Shown here: in pieces, positions 53,921 to 62,739 of the stretch
Position numbering within the stretch: position 1 is the first letter of the stretch
Layout: each line of letters begins with the position of its first letter
Source: Pseudomonas frederiksbergensis
GTDB lineage: Bacteria > Pseudomonadota > Gammaproteobacteria > Pseudomonadales > Pseudomonadaceae
Assembly: GCF_003732665.1 (NCBI RefSeq)
Contig: NZ_MOBP01000005.1
Coordinates: 1-64,000, forward strand
Direction: 5' to 3'
Length of the DNA stretch: 64,000 nucleotides
Program-made: the position numbers and the translations under genes
The notes under the pieces: generated by a model
Seen by the model: the letters and a program-made list of their open reading frames with translations, nothing else
What the model was told of the DNA's origin: nothing
The model's database searches: none

Positions 53921-54668
53921 AAGCGAAACCATTGAAATCGACATCGACGGCGAACAAATGACCGGGCATTTCCTCAGCCCCAAATCGAAAGTCCCGGGCG
54001 TGCTGTTCGTGCATGGCTGGGGCGGCAGTCAGGAGCGGGACCTGGAACGGGCCAAAGGCATCGCCGGCCTGGGCTGTGTCTGCCTGACCTTCGACCTGCG
54101 CGGCCACACCGGCGGCACCGGCCTTGCGCTGTCGAAGGTAACCCGTGAAGACAACCTGCGGGACTTGCTCGCCGCTTACGACCGCTTGCTCGCCCACCCG
54201 GCGCTCGACACCTCTGCGATTGCGGTGGTCGGCACCAGTTATGGCGGTTACCTGGCGGCGATCCTCACCTCATTGCGCCCGGTGCGCTGGCTGGCGCTGC
54301 GGGTGCCGGCGCTGTACCGCGACGAACAGTGGCACACGCCCAAGCGCGAACTGGACAAGGTGGATTTGCTCGATTACCGCAGCACCCTGGTGCATGCCGC
54401 CAACAACCGGGCACTGCATGCCTGCGCGGCATTTACCGGGGATGTGTTGCTGGTGGAATCGGAGACGGACGACCATATTCCCCATGCGACGATCATGAGT
54501 TACCGGGCGGCGTGTCAGCAGACGCACTCCTTGACCCACCGCATCATCGACGGCGCCGACCACGCCTTGACCGACCCGGTTGCCCAGCAGGCCTACACCT
54601 CGATCCTGGTGGACTGGATCACGGAAATGGTGGTGGGTGAGCGGTTGAGCATTATTCAGTCCAGTTGA
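53910..54668 (+). CDS. Alpha/beta hydrolase (dienelactone hydrolase / dipeptidyl peptidase-like fold)
   Basis: The 252 aa protein has the nucleophile elbow GTSYGG with S110, an acidic residue around D187/D188 (ESETDDHIPH) and H218 (DGADHAL), making a full catalytic triad. The oxyanion motif VHGWGGS is near residue 35. The substrate is unknown. It starts inside the end of the DUF3182 gene and no signal peptide is apparent, so it is likely cytoplasmic. Confidence 0.87.
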   Translation: MTARSETIEIDIDGEQMTGHFLSPKSKVPGVLFVHGWGGSQERDLERAKGIAGLGCVCLTFDLRGHTGGTGLALSKVTREDNLRDLLAAYDRLLAHPALDTSAIAVVGTSYGGYLAAILTSLRPVRWLALRVPALYRDEQWHTPKRELDKVDLLDYRSTLVHAANNRALHACAAFTGDVLLVESETDDHIPHATIMSYRAACQQTHSLTHRIIDGADHALTDPVAQQAYTSILVDWITEMVVGERLSIIQSS

Positions 54669-54690
54669 ATTTGCGGTGTTCTTGAGACAT

Positions 54691-54758
54691 TCGCGAGCAA
54701 ACCCGCTCCCACAGGGGAATGCATTCCAATGTGGGAGCGGGCTTGCCCGCGAAGGCGG
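54691..54758. repeat. REP pair in outward orientation
   Basis: TCGCGAGCAAACCCGCTCCC (54691-54710) comes first and GTGGGAGCGGGCTTGCCCGC (54731 on) second, about 20 bp apart. The order is the reverse of the other doublets in this window, and the two halves carry different substitutions. Confidence 0.85.
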
Positions 54759-54778
54759 CATCCGCCTCACCGCATTAC

Positions 54779-55765
54779 TCAGGCAGGTTTCTTCTTAATG
54801 CGCAACGCCTTGGCCTTGGCCTCCACCACCAGGTACATCACCAACGCAATCAACAACGGCAAGATGAAATAAATCGCCCGATACGCCAGCAACCCCGCCA
54901 CCAGGCTGCCCCGGGACGTTTCATGTTGCAGCAGCGCCACAAACACCGCCTCCAACACCCCAAGCCCCGCCGGAATGTGGGTAATGACCCCGGCAATCGC
55001 ACTGATCAGCAACACCCCCAGCACCAGCGGATAGTCGAGTTTGCTCGGCAGCAGGGTGAAAATCACCGCCGCCATCAACGACCAGTTCAATGCCCCAAGC
55101 GCCAGTTGCAGCACGGCCATGCGCAGGGACGGCAAGTTGATTTCCACCCCGCGAATCGCCCATTCCCGCCGCTTGGAAAACTGGCACGCCGCCAGATAGC
55201 CCGCGCTCAGCAACAGCAACACCACGCCCACCACTTGCAACGCATCGCTGCTCAGCTTCCAGCCCGGCGGCATGCTGACCAGGCCGCTGCTGAAGATCAC
55301 GCCAGCAATCAGCATGTAGCCGATCCAGTTGGTGGCCAGGCTCAACCCGAGGATTTTCGCGATGTTGCCCTTGCTCACGCCCAGCCGCGAATACAGGCGA
55401 TAGCGCATGGCGATGCCACCGACCCAGGCGCTCAAATTGAGGTTGAAGGCGTAGCTGATGATCCCCACCGGCAGAATCTGTTTCCAGGTCAGGTTCTGGC
55501 GGATGTAGGTGCGGCCGATCAGGTCGAAGCAGGCATACACCAGAAAACTCAGCAGCGTCACGCCCGAGGCAATGATCAGCGTGCGCACCTTGAAATCCGC
55601 CAGGGTGTCGAACACCTCGTTCCATTCCAGGCGCTGGGCGAGCATCGTCAACAGCACGATCAGCGCCAGGAAAAACAGCATCGTCAGCGGTTTTTTCCAG
55701 CGGCTCCATTTGGACTTGCCTGGACTGTCGGCATGGGTGGCCGGTTGTGCGTCAGTGTGGCTCAT
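54779..55765 (-). CDS. ybhN: YbhN-like lysylphosphatidylglycerol synthase TM-region protein (UPF0104)
   Basis: The 328 aa integral membrane protein has about eight hydrophobic segments and a basic C-terminal end (KAKALRIKKKPA). It belongs to the UPF0104/YbhN group, related to the flippase part of MprF. The conserved THIPAGLGVLEAVF segment is visible. It overlaps clsB by 14 bp. E. coli has the same ybhP-ybhO-ybhN order, so a role linked to phospholipid transport or cardiolipin is plausible but not shown here. Confidence 0.88.
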   Translation of the reverse strand: MSHTDAQPATHADSPGKSKWSRWKKPLTMLFFLALIVLLTMLAQRLEWNEVFDTLADFKVRTLIIASGVTLLSFLVYACFDLIGRTYIRQNLTWKQILPVGIISYAFNLNLSAWVGGIAMRYRLYSRLGVSKGNIAKILGLSLATNWIGYMLIAGVIFSSGLVSMPPGWKLSSDALQVVGVVLLLLSAGYLAACQFSKRREWAIRGVEINLPSLRMAVLQLALGALNWSLMAAVIFTLLPSKLDYPLVLGVLLISAIAGVITHIPAGLGVLEAVFVALLQHETSRGSLVAGLLAYRAIYFILPLLIALVMYLVVEAKAKALRIKKKPA

Positions 55766-57044
55766 GACGATCGCTCCCGGCCGGATGGATGAAGGGTTGC
55801 AGCCGTGGCTTGTGCGCCGGCAGCCACCCGGCCCACGCCGGAAAGTGGCGCAGGAAGTGGAACACCAGGAAACCCACGGTCATGTGCCAGACCCGCCCGC
55901 GTGGGGATTTTTCCGCCGACATGGCTTTGCAGTGGTGCTGGCTCAGGTCTTCCAGGCGTTCGAACAACTCGCGGTTGAAGGTCCGGTCGCGGATCAACAC
56001 ATTGGCTTCCAGGTTCATCGACAGGCTCAACGGGTCGAGGTTGCTCGACCCCACGGTGCTCCAGTCCTCGTCCACCAACGCCACTTTGCCGTGCAGCGGC
56101 CGGTCGCAGTATTCGTAAATCTGCACCCCGGCCTTGAGCAGGTAGTCGTAGGTCATGCGCGCCGCAAGCTTGGCCACCAGCATGTCCGGTTGGCCTTGCA
56201 GGATCAGTCGCACCTCCACGCCCCGGCGCGCGGCGTTGCGGATCTCCCGCAAGAGGCGATAACCGGGAAAGAAGTAAGCGTTGGCGATCACCACCCGGCG
56301 TTGGGCGCTGCGCAACGCCAGGCGATAAACCTCCTCGATGTCCGTGCGATGGTCGCCGTTGTCGCGGTACACCAGCCGCACTTGGCCGTCATGGTCGCTG
56401 AAGGCCAGTTCCGAACGTCGTTGCCGTCGGCGTTGCCACCAGTATTTGGCCCGGGCCGGACGACCGCTTTGCAGCAGCGCGTAGTGATGAATGTCGGCCA
56501 CCGCCGGGCCTTGGACTTCAACGGCATAATCCTGCTTGGCCTCGGGGCCGAAGTCCGCCAGGTGATCGCCGGAAAAATTGATTCCGCCGATAAACGCGAT
56601 GGTGCCGTCGACCACCACGATCTTGCGGTGCAAGCGCCGGAACCAGTTGGTGCGAAAGCCCAAATGCTTGGGCGCCGGGTCAAACATCTGGATATGCACG
56701 CCAGCCTCGTTCAGCGCCGCGAGGTAACCGGTGCTCAATTCGCCGCAGCCAAAGCCGTCGAGGCTGATGGTCACCCGCACACCACGCCGGGCCGCCTCCA
56801 TCAGGATCTGCTGCAACTCGTTGCCGACCTTGTCCTCCCACAGGATGAAGGTCTCCAGGAGGATTTCACTCTTGGCCTCGCGCAACACTTCGAACACCCG
56901 GGGGAAATACGCTTCGCCGTTTTCCAGCAACTCGACCCGGTTGTTGCCGTGCCAGCCGTATTCGACGTCGGCCAATGCCGGCTCGCCCAGTGGCGGCGTG
57001 GCGATGTGCTCCACGGCGGCTTTTTCCATCGATGGATTGTTCAT
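55752..57044 (-). CDS. clsB: Cardiolipin synthase ClsB (YbhO)
   Basis: ClsB makes cardiolipin from phosphatidylglycerol and related donors. The 430 aa protein has two phospholipase D motifs: H139-x-K141-x4-D146 (HRKIVVVD) and H318-x-K320-x4-D325 (HGKVALVD), each followed by GG/GSSN. There is no N-terminal transmembrane pair, as in ClsB and unlike ClsA. A C-terminal extension follows the second motif. It overlaps ybhP by 4 bp and ybhN by 14 bp. Confidence 0.93.
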   Translation of the reverse strand: MNNPSMEKAAVEHIATPPLGEPALADVEYGWHGNNRVELLENGEAYFPRVFEVLREAKSEILLETFILWEDKVGNELQQILMEAARRGVRVTISLDGFGCGELSTGYLAALNEAGVHIQMFDPAPKHLGFRTNWFRRLHRKIVVVDGTIAFIGGINFSGDHLADFGPEAKQDYAVEVQGPAVADIHHYALLQSGRPARAKYWWQRRRQRRSELAFSDHDGQVRLVYRDNGDHRTDIEEVYRLALRSAQRRVVIANAYFFPGYRLLREIRNAARRGVEVRLILQGQPDMLVAKLAARMTYDYLLKAGVQIYEYCDRPLHGKVALVDEDWSTVGSSNLDPLSLSMNLEANVLIRDRTFNRELFERLEDLSQHHCKAMSAEKSPRGRVWHMTVGFLVFHFLRHFPAWAGWLPAHKPRLQPFIHPAGSDRHEPH

Positions 57045-57838
57045 AGCTCGATCTCCACCGAAAGCGGTGCGTGGTCAGAAAGGTGGGACCAGGGCCGCGC
57101 CGCCAATACTTGCGGGCGGCTGGCCTTGAGGTTGCGTACGTAAATGCGGTCCAGGCGCAGCGTCGGCCAGCGCGCCGGAAAACTGCGGGCCGGTTTGCCG
57201 TGGTGCTCGGCGAACACTTCGCGCAAACCGCTGGGCTTGAGCAAGGCATCGGCACGCTGACGCCAGTCGTTGAAGTCGCCGGCGACGATCACGGGCGCAT
57301 CACTCGGCAAGTCTTCCAGGCGTTCGGCCAGCAACTTGAGTTGCGCCGTGCGATGGCTTTCCCGCAGCCCGAGGTGCACGCAAATCGCATGCACTTCCTG
57401 GCCGTCGCCGGGCAGGCGCAACACGCAATGCAACAGGCCGCGGTTCTCGTGGCCGCTGATGGACACGTCGAGGTTGTCGTGGCGGATGATCTGGAATTTC
57501 GACAGCAGCGCATTGCCGTGATCCCCCGCCGGGTACACCGCGTTGCGACCATAGGCGAACTGCGGCCACAGAGTGTCGGCGAGGAATTCGTATTGCGGCA
57601 TGGTCGGCCAGTTGCTGTAGCGCTGGGGGTGCTGCTCGTGGGTGCCGTGGACTTCCTGCAAAAACACCACGTCGGCAGAGACACTGCGCACCGCTTCACG
57701 CAGTTCGGGCAGGATGAAGCGCCGGTTGAGGGCGGTGAAACCCTTATGGGTGTTGACCGTCAGCACGGTAAAGCGGCGCACGCTGGTGATCACGTTTTGC
57801 TGCTCGTCAGTGGTGCCGACCGGTTCGGAAATGCTCAT
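57041..57838 (-). CDS. ybhP: YbhP-like endonuclease/exonuclease/phosphatase-family protein
   Basis: The 265 aa protein has the EEP-fold motifs [22 protein letters not shown] and [10 protein letters not shown], which provide the metal- and phosphate-binding residues. Family members hydrolyse DNA, phosphoinositides or sphingomyelin; the substrate here is unknown. It overlaps DUF72 and clsB genes by 4 bp each, so it is translationally coupled to both. Its place next to clsB suggests phospholipid metabolism. Confidence 0.9.
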   Translation of the reverse strand: MSISEPVGTTDEQQNVITSVRRFTVLTVNTHKGFTALNRRFILPELREAVRSVSADVVFLQEVHGTHEQHPQRYSNWPTMPQYEFLADTLWPQFAYGRNAVYPAGDHGNALLSKFQIIRHDNLDVSISGHENRGLLHCVLRLPGDGQEVHAICVHLGLRESHRTAQLKLLAERLEDLPSDAPVIVAGDFNDWRQRADALLKPSGLREVFAEHHGKPARSFPARWPTLRLDRIYVRNLKASRPQVLAARPWSHLSDHAPLSVEIEL

Positions 57839-58761
57839 GGCAACACCCCTTCGGCGGCAGGCTCGCCGGGACGGGTGGCGAGATGTTCGTCGAGACGGAA
57901 GCGTTCCAGCAAACTGCGGGCGTCGAAGGGCGCGCGGACCTTGATGTCGTTATCGAAGTAGCAAAACACTTCCCGGGATTTGCGCACCTTGGGTTTCTGG
58001 CGCGGTGCAATCAGGTGCGGGTCGGTCGGTTGCTGGCCGTGATTCCACGCCTCAATACGGTCACCCCAGCGTTTCAGGGCCTGGGGCGTGTAGCCGCTGG
58101 CGTAGAGTTCTTCGGCACCGTGCAGGCGCAGGTACACGAAATCACTGGTGAGGTCTTCGCGGTACGGCCATTTGCCGGCGGTGTCGGCGATCACCAGGGC
58201 GGTGTTGTAGCGGCGCAGCAGACGGGTAAAGGCTGGGTCGACGAAGCTGTCGTGGCGGATCTCCACGGCGTGGCGCAACGGCTTCCTGCCGTGGGCCTTG
58301 AGGCTGGCGTGGCCGTGCAGGTGCGAATCGTGCTGGCGGGCGAGGGCGGCGGCCTGTTCGGTGTTGTGGGGCAATTGGTCGAGAAAGTGCTCGAACAGTT
58401 CGGCGTCGAATTTGAAGCTGGGCGGGAATTGCCAGAGGATCGGGCCGAGTTTGTCCTTGAGTTCCAGCACCCCCGAAGCGAAGAAATTGGCCAGGGGTTT
58501 GTGGATGTCCCGCAGGCGCCGGATGTGGGTGATGAAACGCGGGGCCTTGACGCTGAAGACGAAGCCCGGCGGGGTTTCGTCGTACCACTGCAGATAGCGT
58601 TCGGGCCGTTGCAGGGCGTAGAACGATCCATTGATTTCGATGCTGTTGACCGCCCGCGAGGCGAATTGCAATTCGCGCTTTTGGGTCAACCCCTTCGGGT
58701 AGAACCCCCCGCGCCACGGCGTGTAGCGCCAGCCGGAAATACCAATATGAATCGCCGCCAT
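57835..58761 (-). CDS. DUF72 domain protein (YecE-like)
   Basis: The 308 aa protein begins [20 protein letters not shown], the DUF72 signature, with [28 protein letters not shown] next; the fold is a TIM barrel related to sugar-phosphate-like enzymes, but no biochemical role is known. I chose ATG at 58761, after GGGAGGGACAC; the frame is open 34 codons further upstream. It overlaps ybhP by 4 bp and is the first gene of the DUF72-ybhP-clsB-ybhN operon. Confidence 0.88.
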   Translation of the reverse strand: MAAIHIGISGWRYTPWRGGFYPKGLTQKRELQFASRAVNSIEINGSFYALQRPERYLQWYDETPPGFVFSVKAPRFITHIRRLRDIHKPLANFFASGVLELKDKLGPILWQFPPSFKFDAELFEHFLDQLPHNTEQAAALARQHDSHLHGHASLKAHGRKPLRHAVEIRHDSFVDPAFTRLLRRYNTALVIADTAGKWPYREDLTSDFVYLRLHGAEELYASGYTPQALKRWGDRIEAWNHGQQPTDPHLIAPRQKPKVRKSREVFCYFDNDIKVRAPFDARSLLERFRLDEHLATRPGEPAAEGVLP

Positions 58762-58870
58762 GTGTCCCTCCCGTCGTTTGCCCGCCATTTTTGGATGACT
58801 GTCGGGCAAACGAGAAAGTTTCCATGGAACTACGGACGGTAAACACTCGAGCAAACACCACAAACCAAAT

Positions 58871-58960
58871 GTGGGAGCGGGCTTGCTCGCGAAGAGGGCG
58901 TGTCAGTCACCATCAATGTGGCTGACATACCGCATTCGCGAGCAAGCCCGCTCCCACAGG
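58871..58960. repeat. REP doublet between the DUF72 gene and the MFS gene
   Basis: GTGGGAGCGGGCTTGCTCGC and the inverted GCGAGCAAGCCCGCTCCCAC flank about 45 bp. The right end lies 4 bp from the stop codon of the MFS gene. Confidence 0.93.
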
Positions 58961-58963
58961 GTT

Positions 58964-60166
58964 TTAGTGACCGGCGACGACGCGTGTTGAGCTTTCGGCA
59001 TACACCGGGCCCAAGCGATCAAGCCGCCCACTCCACAGGGTCAACGCCAGGGCCACCAACACCACCAGGCCACCGATCCACGCGGTATGAATCAACCCCA
59101 TATTCGCCACGATCAAACCACCGCCCCACGCACCCCCGGCAATCCCCAGGTTGAACGCCGCAATGTTCAGGCCCGACGCCACGTCCACCGCGTTCGGGGT
59201 GTGATGCTCGGCCTGACGCACCACATAAACCTGCAACCCCGGCACATTGCCGAACGCCACCGCACCCCAAACCAGCACAGTGGCCAGGGCCAGCCATGGA
59301 TTCCCGGCGGTGAAGGTCAGCACGAACAGCACGGCGGCGAGCAGGGCGAAGATGATTTTCAGGGCACTGATCGGGCCGCGTTTGTCCGCCAGTTTGCCGC
59401 CCCAGATGTTACCCACCGCTACCGATATGCCGTAGACCAGCAATACCAGGCTGACAGTGCTGGCGCTGAAGCCGGAGATGTCCTGAAGAATCGGCGCGAG
59501 GAACGTGAAAGCGATGAACGAGCCGCCGTAACCGACCGCTGTCATGGCATACACCAGCAGCAGGCGCGGTTGTTTGAGCACTTGCAGTTGTTCCAGCAGG
59601 GACGCGGGTTTGCTGTGGGTGATGTTTTTCGGCACATAAATCAGGCTGCCGATAAACGCGATCACACCCAGCGCCGACACGGCGAGGAAGGTTTCACGCC
59701 AGCCGAAATGCTGACCAATAAACGTCCCCAACGGCACGCCGGTGACCAGCGCCACGGTGAGGCCGGTGAACATGATCGCAATCGCGCTGGCGGCTTTTTC
59801 CTTCGGCACCAGGCTGGTGGCGATGGTCGAGCCAATCGAGAAAAACACCCCGTGGGCCAGACCGGTGACGATCCGCGCAATGATCAGCGATTCATAACTC
59901 GGCGCTTTCCAGGCCAGCAAGTTGCCGAGGGTGAACAGCACCATCAGCGACAGCAGTAACAATTTGCGCGGGACTTTGCCGGTAAGGGCGGTCAGCACCG
60001 GCGCGCCGATGGCCACGCCCAGGGCGTAAAGGCTGACCAGCAGGCCGGCGGACGGCAGGCTGACCCCGAGGTCGGCGCCGATGGTGGGTAACAGGCCAAC
60101 GATGACGAACTCGGTCGTCCCGATGGCGAAGGCGCTGAGGGTCAGCGCGAGCAAGGCAATGGGCAT
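58964..60166 (-). CDS. DHA1-family MFS transporter
   Basis: The 400 aa protein has 12 hydrophobic segments. TTEFVIVGLLPTIGADLGVS in the first helix is typical of the YdhP/AraJ/SotB branch of drug:H+ antiporters. The motif between helices 2 and 3 (ALTGKVPRKLLL) is a variant of motif A. Substrate unknown; candidate drugs or sugars. It is monocistronic, with the 313 bp region to the right as its upstream sequence. Confidence 0.88.
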   Translation of the reverse strand: MPIALLALTLSAFAIGTTEFVIVGLLPTIGADLGVSLPSAGLLVSLYALGVAIGAPVLTALTGKVPRKLLLLSLMVLFTLGNLLAWKAPSYESLIIARIVTGLAHGVFFSIGSTIATSLVPKEKAASAIAIMFTGLTVALVTGVPLGTFIGQHFGWRETFLAVSALGVIAFIGSLIYVPKNITHSKPASLLEQLQVLKQPRLLLVYAMTAVGYGGSFIAFTFLAPILQDISGFSASTVSLVLLVYGISVAVGNIWGGKLADKRGPISALKIIFALLAAVLFVLTFTAGNPWLALATVLVWGAVAFGNVPGLQVYVVRQAEHHTPNAVDVASGLNIAAFNLGIAGGAWGGGLIVANMGLIHTAWIGGLVVLVALALTLWSGRLDRLGPVYAESSTRVVAGH

Positions 60167-60479
60167 GACTGCAACTCCGGTGGGTTAATTGATGGAGCGC
60201 AGTGTCGGGGTTTGGGCTGTGCGGAAAAATACAGGGGTGGGCATTTGATATTTGCGTGCAGATCAAATATCGACCGAGCACTACAGAACCCCTGTGGGAG
60301 CGGGCTTGCTCGCGAATGCGGTGTGTCAGTCACCACTGAACTCAGCTGATCGACCGCATTCGCGAGCAAGCCCGCTCCCACAAGGGGTACTGTGTTGTCG
60401 GTTATCGACGGCCAAAACCGAACTTGCCGGCCATTTGCCGATCAGTTCCTTACAGACCCTTCGCAAGGAGCTCCGCGTT
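60167..60479. other. Intergenic region between MFS and MscS genes (with REP)
   Basis: The 313 bp gap separates divergent genes. It contains the REP doublet at 60291-60387 and an inverted pair GATATTTG/CAAATAT around 60247-60269. No gene is seen in it; the open frame extending the MscS gene upstream runs through the REP and is not coding. Promoters were not identified. Confidence 0.6.
60291..60387. repeat. REP doublet
   Basis: CCTGTGGGAGCGGGCTTGCT and AGCAAGCCCGCTCCCACAAGG form an inverted pair enclosing about 45 bp. Confidence 0.93.
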
Positions 60480-62600
60480 TTGTTCAAGTTCAAGACTGCG
60501 TTACTACTGGGGGCGTTGTTGGTTCTGGGTTGCGGCGAGCTAGAGGCCGCTGGATTGCCGGGTGTTCCCGCCACTGCTGAAGCGCCGGCCAAGCCTGAGC
60601 CACTGGTCCAGGGCGGGCTGCTGGGGGCGATCAGTTCCAGCATCGACGACGTGCAGGACAAACTCGACCTCAACGACAATCTGGTAGACGCCTGGCGCGT
60701 GCGGGCGGATCGGGCGGCGGATGAAGTCGACAAACTGGTCAACCAGCCCTCGGCGCGATCGGGCTGGAGCGTGACCGGCGATTTCCTGATGCTGTCCGGC
60801 GTCTGGCTCGGCACCTTCGCCTTGCTCACGGTGCTCGGCGGCATTGCCGCCAAACGCTTGAGCCAAAACCGCTGGCTTCGCACCCGGCAACGCAGCCAGG
60901 ACTTGCTCGGCTATTTGCTGCCCTACACCTTACCCGCCGTGGTCTGCCTGCCGTTGACCCTCTACGTCAGCCATTTCCTGCAAGCCTCGGCGGGGCGGGC
61001 GCTGGCGCTGTGTTTTGCCTACGCCACCAGCAGCGGCATTTTTTCGACCTCGATGCTGCTGTGCGTCATCGTCATGTTCAACACCGGCCATAAACGCCCG
61101 GCGGTGCAGATCATCCGCGACTACAGCCCCAAGCCGCTGTTCCTGATCGGCTTCCTCGCGGCGCTCAGCGATGCCCTGACCAGCCCGCAGATCGCCCGGC
61201 AACTGGGGGGCAATATCACCAGCAGCGTCGCGGTGTTCACCGCGTTGTTTGCCTCGATCATCTTCGGTCTGCTGGTTATTCGTCTGAGGCGCCCGGTGGC
61301 GCATCTGATCCGCAATCGACCGTTGGCCCAGCGTCTCAACCGGCCGTCGCTGCAAGAATCCCTGCGGATCTTTTCCGGGCTCTGGTACTGGCCGATTCTG
61401 TTGATGGTCATGGTGTCGACGATCAACCTGATCGGCGTCGGCGAGGACAATCAGAAAGCCCTGCGCTGTGCGTTGTTCACCACGATCCTGCTGATCGCCA
61501 CGGTGTTCCTCAGCACGATTTTCCAGCACCTGTTCAAGTCCCGGAAGGTCGAAAAATTCCAGCGCAGCAGTGCTTATAAGGATCGCTTTCTCAGCTTGTT
61601 GCATGCCTTGTTGCGGATCGTTATGGCGGTGGCCTTCATCGAAATTCTTGGCCGTATCTGGGGCGTTTCGCTGTTCGAGTTCGCCGAGCAAAACTCCGTG
61701 GGCCGGGCGATTGGTAATGCCCTGAGCAGCATCGGCCTGATCTTCCTCGTGACCTGGCTGCTGTGGGTGGTGCTCGACACGGCGATTCAGGAAGCGCTGA
61801 AACCGCCAGTCAGCAAACGCTCGGCACGCCAGCCCAGCACGCGGGTGAAAACCATCCTGCCGCTGCTGCGCAACGCGATCAAAATCATCCTGGTGGTGAT
61901 CTGCGCGATCACCACCATGGCCAACCTCGGGATCAACGTCGCGCCGCTGCTGGCAGGTGCCGGGGTGGTGGGTCTGGCCATCGGTTTCGGCTCCCAGCAA
62001 TTGGTGCAGGACGTGATTACCGGGCTGTTCATCATCATCGAAGACACCCTGTCGATTGGTGATTGGGTGGTGCTCGACTCTGGCCACGCCGGCACGGTCG
62101 AAGGCCTGACCATCCGCACCTTGCGTCTGCGTGACGGCAAGGGCTTTGTGCATTCGGTGCCATTCGGGCAGATCAAGGCTGTGACCAACCAATCGCGGCA
62201 ATTTGCGTATGCGTTCTTCTCGGTGCAGTTCACCTACGACACCGATGTGGACAAGGCCATCGAGCTGATCCGTGAGGCCGGGGATTCGATCCGCGACGAC
62301 GCCTTTCTCAAGTACAACCTGCAAGGGCCGCTGGATGTGTTTGGTGTCGACAAAATGGACCTCAACGGCGTGGTGCTGACGGCGCAGTTCCGCACGGTGT
62401 CGGGCGGGCAATATGCGGTGAGCCGGGCGTTTAACCAGCGCTTGAAAAAGCTTGTGGATAACAGCCCGTGGGTGCACTTCGCGCAGACTTATCCACAGCA
62501 GGTGTTGATGCCGCATCGGGTGGTGGATGGCGCGGAAGAGGAGGGGCCGGTGCCGGAGCATTCGCCGGTGTTGTTGCCGGATCAGCCCCGTACCCAGTGA
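60480..62600 (+). CDS. MscS-family mechanosensitive channel (YbiO-like)
   Basis: The 706 aa protein has a signal peptide-like N-terminus (residues 1-25), a periplasmic helical stretch, several transmembrane segments and the MscS domain. The pore region AGAGVVGLAIGFGSQQLVQD (about 487-506) is followed by the beta-domain GDWVVLDSGHAGTVEGLTIR. It probably protects against osmotic downshock. I chose TTG at 60480 because AAGGAG lies 9 bp upstream; upstream in-frame codons would pass through the REP. The size fits YbiO-type channels. Confidence 0.87.
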   Translation: MFKFKTALLLGALLVLGCGELEAAGLPGVPATAEAPAKPEPLVQGGLLGAISSSIDDVQDKLDLNDNLVDAWRVRADRAADEVDKLVNQPSARSGWSVTGDFLMLSGVWLGTFALLTVLGGIAAKRLSQNRWLRTRQRSQDLLGYLLPYTLPAVVCLPLTLYVSHFLQASAGRALALCFAYATSSGIFSTSMLLCVIVMFNTGHKRPAVQIIRDYSPKPLFLIGFLAALSDALTSPQIARQLGGNITSSVAVFTALFASIIFGLLVIRLRRPVAHLIRNRPLAQRLNRPSLQESLRIFSGLWYWPILLMVMVSTINLIGVGEDNQKALRCALFTTILLIATVFLSTIFQHLFKSRKVEKFQRSSAYKDRFLSLLHALLRIVMAVAFIEILGRIWGVSLFEFAEQNSVGRAIGNALSSIGLIFLVTWLLWVVLDTAIQEALKPPVSKRSARQPSTRVKTILPLLRNAIKIILVVICAITTMANLGINVAPLLAGAGVVGLAIGFGSQQLVQDVITGLFIIIEDTLSIGDWVVLDSGHAGTVEGLTIRTLRLRDGKGFVHSVPFGQIKAVTNQSRQFAYAFFSVQFTYDTDVDKAIELIREAGDSIRDDAFLKYNLQGPLDVFGVDKMDLNGVVLTAQFRTVSGGQYAVSRAFNQRLKKLVDNSPWVHFAQTYPQQVLMPHRVVDGAEEEGPVPEHSPVLLPDQPRTQ

Positions 62601-62644
62601 CGATCGTTCTTACGGGTCGCATGAGAATGGCCAAACACAATCCC

Positions 62645-62739
62645 CTGTAGGAGCGAGGCTTGCCCGCGAAGGCGATCTGTCAGTCAACATCTCTATTGGC
62701 TGTGATGGCCTCTTCGCGGGCAAGCCTCGCTCCTACAGG
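62645..62739. repeat. REP doublet of a second subtype
   Basis: TGTAGGAGCGAGGCTTGCCC and the inverted GGGCAAGCCTCGCTCCTACA form the pair. Unlike the others it has GTAGGAGCGAGG and GCCCGCGAA. Its right arm overlaps the stop codon of the Lhr gene. Confidence 0.92.

Noticed and set aside
60252..60479. N-terminal extension of the MscS-type protein
   Set aside because: The extra 76 codons run through the REP doublet and lack a signal peptide at their start; TTG at 60480 has a better ribosome-binding site and gives a normal signal sequence.
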